Assembly (NCBI GenBank): GCA_039799445.1
Contig: JBDLSO010000048.1
Span: 1 to 5,979, forward strand
Direction of reading: 5' to 3'
Length of the DNA: 5,979 nt
Origin: JBDLSO01 sp039799445
GTDB lineage: Bacteria; Patescibacteriota; Minisyncoccia; Phycocordibacterales; UBA5272
Within the stretch, counting starts at the first letter, position 1, and the number at the start of each line of letters is the position of its first letter. The notes under the pieces are model-generated. The model was given only the letters and a program-made list of their open reading frames with translations. It was not told the DNA's origin and did no database searches. The position numbers and the translations under genes are program-made. Shown piece by piece: positions 1-4,122 of this stretch.

Positions 1-677
1 GCTAATACTTTTTTATAATTTGCTTCTTGTCCTTTTGTTATCTTGAGTATTTTGTTTTTCTCATTTTGAGCTGCTATTGCTTTTTGTTTTTCTATTTCTT
101 GTAGCTCTTTAAGTGTTTCGGCTTCATCTTTTTGAATTTCTAAACTTTCTTTCACTTTCAATGTTGCTTCTTTGCTTTCACTTAAAACTTTGTATGAATC
201 TTTTAATGCTTCTTGGACTTTTACATATGAATCCTCATCAGCAAAGAATTCAGTGAATGTTTTTTGACTGAGTACGAACTCTGCAAATGAAGAGTTATCG
301 AGCTCATTTTTCTTACGCAATATTTGAGCTATAGCGAGTTTTTGTTGTGTTGTTTTTTCGGTTAATTCTTTGATAGTTCCTACTTTCTCATTGATATCTC
401 CTGAGAGATTGTTGATCTGTAATGACTGTGCTTTGATGCGTGCTTGGGAATTACTTACTTTTGAACCAAGTATACTCACATCGCGAGCAATACTAGCTGA
501 TTCTTTTTGTTTTTCTGCAATTGCAGATTTTTGAGCATTGATTTCGTTTTCGATTTTCTTGAGTTGTGCTTCGAGTTCTGCACGCCCAGGTATTTGAGCG
601 TTTACAAAACTAATACTACAAAGAACACATACAATGAGATATATAAATATGGATATTATATTTTTGTGTTGGCTCAT
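1..677 (-). CDS. Secreted coiled-coil protein, N-terminal part of a probable murein hydrolase/activator (partial at left edge)
   Basis: About 225 residues are visible, starting at an ATG at 677 and still open at base 1. Residues 1-27 form a signal peptide: a short basic start, a hydrophobic core (about 7-24) and a VNA|Q cleavage site. Nearly everything after residue 33 is charged heptad-type helix rich in E, K, Q and A, interrupted near 129-150 by a hydrophobic patch (SSFAEFVLSQKTFTEFF). This arrangement is known from PcsB/EnvC-like and M23-peptidase N-terminal regions, where the coiled coil regulates a C-terminal cell-wall hydrolase (M23 or CHAP/NlpC). That catalytic domain would lie left of the window, so the enzyme class is inference. 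An in-frame GTG at 711-713, right after a TAG, is an alternative start that sits closer to the -10 box at 728-733. Neither start has a Shine-Dalgarno. It is the first gene after the 751-804 terminator. Confidence 0.75.
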   Translation of the reverse strand, partial: MSQHKNIISIFIYLIVCVLCSISFVNAQIPGRAELEAQLKKIENEINAQKSAIAEKQKESASIARDVSILGSKVSNSQARIKAQSLQINNLSGDINEKVGTIKELTEKTTQQKLAIAQILRKKNELDNSSFAEFVLSQKTFTEFFADEDSYVKVQEALKDSYKVLSESKEATLKVKESLEIQKDEAETLKELQEIEKQKAIAAQNEKNKILKITKGQEANYKKVL

Positions 678-727
678 ATATATATTAACAAAATGATACA
701 GATTATGTGACACCTATGTATATAATA

Positions 728-736
728 AGTATATCA
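728..736 (-). promoter_or_regulatory. Extended -10 promoter element for the coiled-coil gene
   Basis: Read on the minus strand this is TGATATACT, a TGn extension followed by TATACT (5 of 6 matches to TATAAT). It ends 50 bp before the ATG at 677 and 14 bp before the in-frame GTG at 713. With a 17-bp spacer the -35 hexamer would be at 751-756, inside the outer stem of the upstream terminator, and it has no -35 match. The same nine bases occur before the NUDIX and cupin genes. Confidence 0.5.
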
Positions 737-750
737 TGTATGGATATAAA

Positions 751-804
751 AGACTCCCCGCAATGTGATAATCTCCTAGGAGATTTTCACATTGCGGGGA
801 GTCT
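751..804 (-). terminator. Long hairpin terminator downstream of the SnoaL-like gene
   Basis: A 54-bp inverted repeat centred at 777.5 with 27-bp arms and one mismatch (T769 opposite T786). The outer stem is GC-rich (AGACTCCCCGCAATGTGA at 751-768) and the inner part is a palindrome around CTAG. On the minus strand the stem is followed by TTTTATA, a short U-tract; on the plus strand it is followed by GGGAATAAG. It therefore fits best as the minus-strand terminator of the gene at 876-1298. It is much longer than an ordinary intrinsic terminator stem. Confidence 0.75.
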
Positions 805-875
805 GGGAATAAGTCCCTAAAGTATCGAGTGTTGAAGGGGTATTCAAGGTACTTTTGACCCCTTAAATATATAGG
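805..875 (-). other. Structured 3' UTR between SnoaL-like gene and its terminator
   Basis: This 71-bp tail has no coding signal. It holds a possible 7-bp stem (835-841 with 858-864, AAGGGGT/ACCCCTT), a competing 5-bp stem (832-836 with 843-847, TTGAA/TTCAA) and a 4-bp stem (805-808 with 814-817, GGGA/TCCC) abutting the big terminator hairpin. The first two overlap and cannot form together. No known RNA family is recognised. Confidence 0.3.
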
Positions 876-1298
876 TCACTGGTACATTTGGTCAATATCA
901 TCTTTTGTGAGATATAAATATGATATTTTTGGGTCACAGTAATGACGACCTTTTTTAATCTTCCCTTCTTCCATTTCAAGTACTAATACAAGCGGAGTTC
1001 TGTATACCTTGTTGGTTTCTGAATCTGGGTAACTTTCTACTAACTCTACCATTACCACAGTGTCGTTTTCTGTTATATTTTTTATGTCATACTCTCTATC
1101 TCTGATTTGATAGACATTTTCAAGCTCTTTTTCAAAATTATTTTCTGATTTAGGAAATAGTTCGCCTGAACTTGTTTGATATACCCATGTCATAGAATAA
1201 TCAGAAGACATTTTTTCTAATGCTTCTTTTACTCTTCCGCTTCTCTCATCTTCAAGTATTTCTAAAACTATTTGTATATTCTTACTGTAACTATTCAT
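876..1298 (-). CDS. SnoaL-like / NTF2-fold protein, function unknown
   Basis: A complete 140-residue cytosolic protein, ATG at 1296-1298, stop TGA at 876-878. It has no signal peptide or membrane segment. The N-terminal 30 residues form a helix, and the body then alternates beta strands, ending in a strand pattern (TPLVLVLEMEEGKIKKGRHYCD) typical of the SnoaL-like branch of the NTF2 fold: a hydrophobic strand, a turn with G, and a final strand. The fold call rests on this layout and length (NTF2-like domains are usually 110-140 residues). Members of the fold include isomerases, hydratases and pure binding proteins, so the substrate cannot be read from the sequence. Its ATG is 54 bp downstream of the tRNA-Trp 3' end with no terminator between, so read-through from the tRNA is possible, but a local -10 box lies at 1308-1313. 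Confidence 0.7.
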   Translation of the reverse strand: MNSYSKNIQIVLEILEDERSGRVKEALEKMSSDYSMTWVYQTSSGELFPKSENNFEKELENVYQIRDREYDIKNITENDTVVMVELVESYPDSETNKVYRTPLVLVLEMEEGKIKKGRHYCDPKISYLYLTKDDIDQMYQ

Positions 1299-1307
1299 TT
1301 ATATTTT

Positions 1308-1313
1308 CTTATA
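1308..1313 (-). promoter_or_regulatory. Candidate -10 box for the SnoaL-like gene
   Basis: TATAAG on the minus strand, preceded directly by TTG, ends 9 bp before the ATG at 1298. No convincing -35 is present. If used, transcription would begin within about 3 bases of the start codon, and there is no Shine-Dalgarno to contradict that. Confidence 0.35.
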
Positions 1314-1352
1314 CAACAAAGTATCTGGATTGTGTCCGATAACTCATTTTCT

Positions 1353-1426
1353 TGGCGGGCCCACAAGGATTCGAACCTTGGTCGACGGTGTTGGAGACCG
1401 TAATTCTACCACTGAACTATAAGCCC
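1353..1426 (-). tRNA. trnW: tRNA-Trp (anticodon CCA), 3' CCA encoded
   Basis: The 74-nt minus-strand sequence folds as a full cloverleaf. The 7-bp acceptor pairs GGGCTTA with TGGGCCC (two G-T pairs). The D-arm carries AGTGGTA. The anticodon stem is ACGGT/ACCGT around loop CTCCAAC, giving anticodon CCA (plus-strand 1392-1394). The T-arm is CAAGG-TTCGAAT-CCTTG. Discriminator G73, usual for bacterial tRNA-Trp, is followed by an encoded CCA. It reads UGG only, consistent with TGA being a stop here. Confidence 0.97.
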
Positions 1427-1436
1427 TTACATTTGT

Positions 1437-1445
1437 ATTATAACA
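1437..1445 (-). promoter_or_regulatory. Extended -10 promoter of tRNA-Trp
   Basis: On the minus strand this is TGTTATAAT, a consensus TATAAT with a TGn extension, ending 10 bp before the tRNA 5' end at 1426. The -35 position (about 1460-1465) falls inside the loop and stem of the neighbouring terminator and has no match, so promoter strength must come from the extended -10. Confidence 0.7.
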
Positions 1446-1446
1446 C

Positions 1447-1480
1447 AAAAAAAATCGAAGCGCATGCTTCGATTTTTTTT
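1447..1480 (-). terminator. Intrinsic terminator of rpmG, symmetric A/T tails
   Basis: The stem TCGAAGC/GCTTCGA (1455-1461 and 1466-1472) has a 4-base loop and is flanked by eight A on one side and eight T on the other. On the minus strand it lies 24 bp after the rpmG stop codon and ends in eight U. The symmetry would let it act in both directions, but no plus-strand gene ends here. Confidence 0.9.
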
Positions 1481-1503
1481 GTCTTGATTTGTAGTAAAAA
1501 ATA

Positions 1504-1659
1504 CTATTTTTTAGCTTCTTTGAACATTACGTGTTTACGTAGTTTCTTGCTAAATTTGCTGAGCTCGATTTTACGAGTGACCAGTTTCTTATTCTTACGG
1601 GTATAGTACATTTCGCCAGTTGGTTTGTGTACGAGTTTTATCAGATTATCTTGTGACAT
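1504..1659 (-). CDS. rpmG: 50S ribosomal protein bL33
   Basis: A 51-residue protein, ATG at 1657-1659, stop TAG at 1504-1506. It matches the bL33 family along its whole length: a KLVHKPTGEMYYTRKNKK core, where the family has a strand followed by YxTxKNK, then an ELSKF segment and a C-terminal RKHVMFKEAKK like the HxxYKEAK end of E. coli L33. Family length is about 50-55 residues. There is no Cys, so this is the zinc-free type. The pI is strongly basic, as expected for an rRNA-binding large-subunit protein. It is a single-gene unit with its own promoter (1669-1697) and terminator (1447-1480). It has no Shine-Dalgarno, and its ATG lies only 9 bp after the -10 box. Confidence 0.93.
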   Translation of the reverse strand: MSQDNLIKLVHKPTGEMYYTRKNKKLVTRKIELSKFSKKLRKHVMFKEAKK

Positions 1660-1668
1660 AGTGGGTAG

Positions 1669-1697
1669 AGTATACCATTTTGTAGGATTTTTTGCAA
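1669..1697 (-). promoter_or_regulatory. rpmG promoter (-35 TTGCAA, 17-bp spacer, extended -10)
   Basis: On the minus strand TTGCAA (1692-1697), a 17-bp spacer and TATACT (1669-1674) with a TGG extension form one of the best sigma70-type promoters in the window. The -10 box ends 9 bp before the rpmG ATG, placing the likely start of transcription 1-3 bases from the start codon. Confidence 0.75.
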
Positions 1698-1762
1698 CAA
1701 TAGCTATAATCTACGTCTTTAAACTGAATCTTCAAAAAAACTTAACACTACGAGCATATATT

Positions 1763-2266
1763 TTACCTCATTCTAGGCAAAAGACTTTCATCAAGTTTTT
1801 GTACAGCCTCTGATATAGCACTGCCTTCTTTTTGTATACGAAATGGTTGTATCTCTTCCCTATTCCAGAAGTGTTCTATATGTTCTCTTATATGTTCTAT
1901 TATCTCAATATCGCCAGGTAGCATACGCCCTATAAATTCCTGTGAATTTAGTTCGTACCAACTATTATTCCTTGTCTCAAGTGTGTCATCGTATTCTATG
2001 TACTCTACACTTGAAAGAAAAAAGAATACCTGCTTGTTCTCGTGAACTATACTACCTATTGCGGTCAAGTCTTCTATCTGCATTCCAAGCTCTTCTTCAA
2101 GCTCGCGCTTTGCAGCATCTTCAATACTACTATCGCTTTCTTCAACTTTGCCACCATACCCATTGATATAGTCTGCTAGCGGTTTACCGAGCGCTTGTTG
2201 TCCGAGCAATATATAGTCCTTGTCAGCAACTCTTGCAACTGGAAATACTACAGTGAATTGTTTCAT
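1763..2266 (-). CDS. NUDIX hydrolase, MutT/MTH1-like (8-oxo-dGTPase type)
   Basis: A complete 167-residue cytosolic protein, ATG at 2264-2266. The Nudix helix is at residues 38-62: GGKVEES, then REL and EEELGM, so the metal-binding E57, E58 and E59 of REUxEExGU are kept. The box is non-canonical: after G39-x5 there is D45 rather than E, and eight rather than seven residues before R54. The preceding strand (ILLGQQ...YINGYGGK) and the later SWYELNSQEFIGRMLPGD resemble the MTH1 layout (FGGK and the WFPLD/MWPDD region), which favours hydrolysis of oxidised purine nucleotides; other NTP substrates are possible. The C-terminal 30 residues extend beyond the minimal domain. It is divergent from the queuosine transporter with overlapping promoters. 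No terminator hairpin is visible after the stop. Confidence 0.88.
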   Translation of the reverse strand: MKQFTVVFPVARVADKDYILLGQQALGKPLADYINGYGGKVEESDSSIEDAAKRELEEELGMQIEDLTAIGSIVHENKQVFFFLSSVEYIEYDDTLETRNNSWYELNSQEFIGRMLPGDIEIIEHIREHIEHFWNREEIQPFRIQKEGSAISEAVQKLDESLLPRMR

Positions 2267-2272
2267 ATATGT

Positions 2273-2281
2273 AGTATATCA
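2273..2281 (-). promoter_or_regulatory. Extended -10 promoter element of the NUDIX gene
   Basis: TGATATACT on the minus strand ends 6 bp before the ATG at 2266. The -35 position (about 2296-2301) has no match and coincides with the -10 box of the opposing promoter. A start of transcription at or next to the A of ATG is predicted. Confidence 0.6.
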
Positions 2282-2298
2282 AAATACGTATGATATTG

Positions 2299-2304
2299 TA
2301 TACT
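2299..2304 (+). promoter_or_regulatory. -10 box of the queuosine-precursor transporter gene
   Basis: TATACT, directly preceded by TTG, ends 8 bp before the ATG at 2313. It faces away from the NUDIX -10 box, 20 bp separating the two, so the two promoters share one polymerase footprint. There is no room for a 5' leader, so a preQ1 riboswitch, often found on such transporters, is absent. Confidence 0.55.
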
Positions 2305-2312
2305 ATATCAAT

Positions 2313-3017
2313 ATGCAAACTACCGTACAAACAACTGCCGACATTACTAAAAGTAAATACTTTCTTTATATTGCTATACTGTTTGTCTCTGTACTCTTGA
2401 TTTCAAACACTGTTGCTGTCAAACTCATCGCTATCGGCCCTTTTATACTCGCGGGGGCAGTATTCATATTCCCTATTAGTTATATATTTGGTGATGTACT
2501 TACAGAAGTATACGGGTACAAATCGACTCAAAAGGTTATCTATGCTGGATTCGTTATGCTCATACTTATGACATGTTGTTATGCGATGGTGCAATACCTA
2601 CCCGCTGCACCATTTTGGGCTGGCAATCAAGCGGCATACGAAACCATACTTGGCACTGCACCGCGTTTAGTATTGGCGTCCATAGTTGCTTTCTTCTTTG
2701 GTGAGTTTTGTAATTCGTTTGTTATATCAAAACTCAAAGTGCTCACAAGTGGCAAAAGATTGTGGCAACGCACTATCAGTTCAACTGCTGTTGGGCAACT
2801 AGTCGATACCACAATATTTACTGTTATTGCCTTTGCTGGGACAGTACCCACAGTAACACTCTTGATTGTTGCTGGTTCTGGATACTTGTTCAAAGTAAGT
2901 TATGAGATACTCGCTACGCCGCTCACATACATTATAGTGAACAAGATCAAGCGTGCTGAGGGTATTGATGTGTACGATACAGGTGTGGATTATAATATGT
3001 TTAAGTTGAGGGATTAA
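2313..3017 (+). CDS. yhhQ: Queuosine precursor transporter, YhhQ/QPTR (DUF165) family
   Basis: A 234-residue inner-membrane protein, about the family's usual length. It is mostly hydrophobic, with about six membrane segments near residues 16-36, 41-60, 76-98, 120-143, 160-178 and 184-212. The family signature PISYIFGDVLTEVYGYK follows segment 2, with D and E in the membrane; GEFCNSF in segment 4 and QLVDTTIF in segment 5 are also typical. E. coli YhhQ imports preQ0/preQ1, from which queuosine is made for the wobble base of GUN-anticodon tRNAs, including tRNA-Tyr(GTA), which is present at 4123-4206. A salvage role would suit a reduced genome. The frame is open back to an ATG at 2220, but that start lies antisense inside the NUDIX gene and upstream of the promoter, so the ATG at 2313 is chosen. 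It is the only plus-strand gene; its stop is 5 bp from the convergent cupin stop. Confidence 0.9.
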   Translation: MQTTVQTTADITKSKYFLYIAILFVSVLLISNTVAVKLIAIGPFILAGAVFIFPISYIFGDVLTEVYGYKSTQKVIYAGFVMLILMTCCYAMVQYLPAAPFWAGNQAAYETILGTAPRLVLASIVAFFFGEFCNSFVISKLKVLTSGKRLWQRTISSTAVGQLVDTTIFTVIAFAGTVPTVTLLIVAGSGYLFKVSYEILATPLTYIIVNKIKRAEGIDVYDTGVDYNMFKLRD

Positions 3018-3022
3018 GTGTA

Positions 3023-3310
3023 TTAAGAGTCACCTTCAATCATCTCGCCAACAATATATTTACACCCCTTACTTCCTACTCTAGCTGTATGATTCCTTTT
3101 TGGAGTTACATCAAATCTATCACCCTCTATTAAACGTATTTCTTTATCTCCAACATATGTGAAATATAGATCACCAGACACTATGAACAGTACTACCTTA
3201 TCCTGATGTGAATGTTCTTCGTATACAGTATCAGCTTTGTCTGTCCATTCAAATATATGCTTAAACCCTTCTTGTTTTAAAGTAGTTTTATATTCTTCAA
3301 CTTTGCTCAT
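3023..3310 (-). CDS. Small single-domain cupin protein
   Basis: A 95-residue cytosolic protein, ATG at 3308-3310, stop TAA at 3023-3025. The first cupin motif is EHSHQDKVVLFIVSGDLYF with metal-ligand-type H33 and H35; the usual Glu ligand four to six residues later is not obvious. The second motif is GDRFDVTPKRNHTARV with P70 and H74. So three histidines are kept, enough for a 3-His metal site, as in some dioxygenase-like cupins, but the reaction cannot be told. The same frame is open to an ATG at 3356-3358, which would add an unrelated hydrophobic stretch and would lie upstream of the -10 box at 3319-3324; the inner ATG is therefore preferred. The family also includes non-catalytic sugar- or ligand-binding sensors. 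Confidence 0.82.
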   Translation of the reverse strand: MSKVEEYKTTLKQEGFKHIFEWTDKADTVYEEHSHQDKVVLFIVSGDLYFTYVGDKEIRLIEGDRFDVTPKRNHTARVGSKGCKYIVGEMIEGDS

Positions 3311-3318
3311 ATATGTTA

Positions 3319-3327
3319 AGTATATCA
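3319..3327 (-). promoter_or_regulatory. Extended -10 promoter element of the cupin gene
   Basis: TGATATACT on the minus strand, identical to the elements at 728-736 and 2273-2281, ends 8 bp before the ATG at 3310. No -35 match lies at the expected distance. It supports the shorter start and predicts a leaderless message. Confidence 0.6.
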
Positions 3328-3376
3328 TGCAAAAAAATAAAACTAGAAATAAAAACACTAGTACTTTTTGTATTTA

Positions 3377-3388
3377 TGCGCCGAGCAG
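3377..3388 (+). repeat. 12-bp direct copy of the tRNA-Tyr 3' end
   Basis: TGCGCCGAGCAG is identical to 4123-4134, which is the discriminator base, the acceptor 3' strand and the first bases of the T-arm of tRNA-Tyr. The match begins exactly at the mature 3' end. After a 2-base gap TTTG also matches. The copy lies 746 bp away in the same orientation, the geometry of an attachment-site duplication, but no integrase is present. A 12-bp match could still be chance. Confidence 0.35.
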
Positions 3389-3421
3389 TTTGGTCACGAT
3401 TATGTATTTGGATCTAGAAGC

Positions 3422-3460
3422 GATTCAATAACTGGTTATCAACGTAACAAATCTTGAATC
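3422..3460 (-). repeat. Weak inverted repeat after the membrane-protein gene
   Basis: GATTCAA (3422-3428) and TTGAATC (3454-3460) form 7-bp arms 4 bp beyond the stop codon of the membrane-protein gene. A run of T is missing, so it is a poor intrinsic terminator. The rest of the 154-bp gap 3311-3464 holds only the cupin promoter and the short tRNA-like repeat. Confidence 0.25.
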
Positions 3461-3464
3461 TCAT

Positions 3465-3812
3465 TTAGTTTAGAGTATATATAAAATACACAACCGTACC
3501 TAGTAAAAACGCTAACCAATATGTCAAGGGGTCTTTTCTTTTGCGATTATTAAGTAACCAAAAAAATGTAAGAATAATTGAGGAACAATATAATAATTTA
3601 CTAGACAATTCTAAATATAAAAAACTTATAGAAAGTAGGTATGCAAATAATATACCTTGAATAAAACTAGCAAATGTTAGCATCCATATTAAGTAATTTT
3701 TGTGTTTATTCTTAATAAAATAAGTTACAGGTAGAAAAAATATCAAAGCTATTACCGAAACAGTAAATACTGTTGATGTTGTTAAGAAAGCAAAAAATAT
3801 ATCTTTTAACAT
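3465..3812 (-). CDS. Small polytopic membrane protein, function unknown
   Basis: A complete 115-residue protein, ATG at 3810-3812, stop TAA at 3465-3467. I do not recognise a family. About four membrane helices are visible, near residues 5-33, 40-66, 70-88 and 96-113. Short basic loops (KNKHKN after helix 1, NNRKRKD after helix 3) suggest both those loops face the cytoplasm. There are no conserved polar or catalytic residues inside the helices. Base composition is more AT-rich than in the flanking genes. A TGTTATACT promoter element ends 6 bp before the ATG, with TTGGTA 17 bp further up, which supports a real, expressed gene. It lies between a 12-bp copy of the tRNA-Tyr 3' end and the tRNA itself, next to decayed repeats, so it may be a recently acquired or lineage-specific gene. 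Confidence 0.65.
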   Translation of the reverse strand: MLKDIFFAFLTTSTVFTVSVIALIFFLPVTYFIKNKHKNYLIWMLTFASFIQGILFAYLLSISFLYLELSSKLLYCSSIILTFFWLLNNRKRKDPLTYWLAFLLGTVVYFIYTLN

Positions 3813-3818
3813 GTGTAT

Positions 3819-3847
3819 AGTATAACAAGTAAGGCAGGATTTACCAA
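3819..3847 (-). promoter_or_regulatory. Promoter of the small membrane-protein gene
   Basis: On the minus strand TTGGTA (3842-3847), a 17-bp spacer and TATACT (3819-3824) with a TGT extension. The -10 box ends 6 bp before the ATG. The -35 lies in the left end of degenerate repeat copy A. Confidence 0.6.
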
Positions 3848-3937
3848 TCTTTTCATTTTGTTCCAGTCGAGACGCTATGTTTTCATAATCGCTTTGCTTT
3901 TTGAAAATATGCGCCTGCGGTTCAAATCTGATTTGGC
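3834..3937 (+). repeat. Degenerate tandem repeat, copy A
   Basis: This copy aligns with 3972-4073 through shared blocks in the same order: GCAGGATTT, GTCGARACGC, ATAATCG, CCTKCGGTTCAAATCT and TGGC. Spacing is equal except for 2 bp in the first gap. The ends resemble the two halves of a tRNA T-arm in inverted orientation. Read on the minus strand the copy is open for 32 residues beginning RFEPQA. No full gene is present. Confidence 0.55.
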
Positions 3938-3971
3938 GAGGAGTATTTTATTTTTATACTTTATAACATGA

Positions 3972-4073
3972 GCAGGATTTGCCTCTTCCTCGTTTCTCTC
4001 GGTCGAAACGCACAATTTATATAATCGTTGCACTCATTACAAATTGGAGCCTTCGGTTCAAATCTATGCTGGC
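3972..4073 (+). repeat. Degenerate tandem repeat, copy B
   Basis: The partner of copy A, period about 138 bp. Its left end, GAGCAGGATTTG (3970-3981), is identical to the T-arm region of tRNA-Tyr at 4129-4140. On the minus strand it reads RFEPKAPICNECNDY and then RPRETRKRQ, which shares RFEPxA, DYxN and R with copy A at matching places. The last part vaguely resembles the start of a GIY-YIG nuclease domain, so a decayed gene start is possible but unproven. GGAGCC (4045-4050) and GGCTCC (4071-4076) can pair around its right end. Confidence 0.55.
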
Positions 4074-4077
4074 TCCT

Positions 4078-4122
4078 CATCCAATAAAAAACCCACACAT
4101 TGTGTGGGTTTTTTATTGGATG
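4078..4122 (-). terminator. Terminator of tRNA-Tyr, 45-bp perfect palindrome
   Basis: 22-bp perfect arms flank a single central base (T4100). The core is ACCCACAC/GTGTGGGT, enclosed by six A and six T and then ATTGGATG. On the minus strand it starts immediately after the tRNA discriminator base, so the transcript ends in a GC stem followed by six U. The symmetric tails would also stop plus-strand transcription, though no plus-strand gene leads into it. Confidence 0.88.

Noticed and set aside
876..1426. Alternative genetic code with TGA read as Gly or Trp, known in some Patescibacteria
   Set aside because: TGA is the natural stop of the 876-1298 gene, no in-frame TGA interrupts any conserved domain, and the Trp tRNA has anticodon CCA, not TCA.
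1352..1606. 84-residue plus-strand reading frame beginning MAGPQGFEPWS
   Set aside because: It is the antisense of tRNA-Trp followed by the antisense of the terminator and rpmG. The GFEPWS-type start is a well-known artefact of translating across a T-arm.
2220..2312. Upstream ATG at 2220 for the transporter, adding 31 residues
   Set aside because: The extension overlaps the NUDIX start on the other strand, lies upstream of the -10 box, and adds residues not expected before the first membrane helix.
3311..3358. Upstream ATG at 3358 for the cupin, adding a hydrophobic 16-residue start that could pass for a signal anchor
   Set aside because: The stretch contains the TGATATACT promoter element. 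The inner ATG is 8 bp from that element, like the other genes, and gives a normal single-domain cupin.
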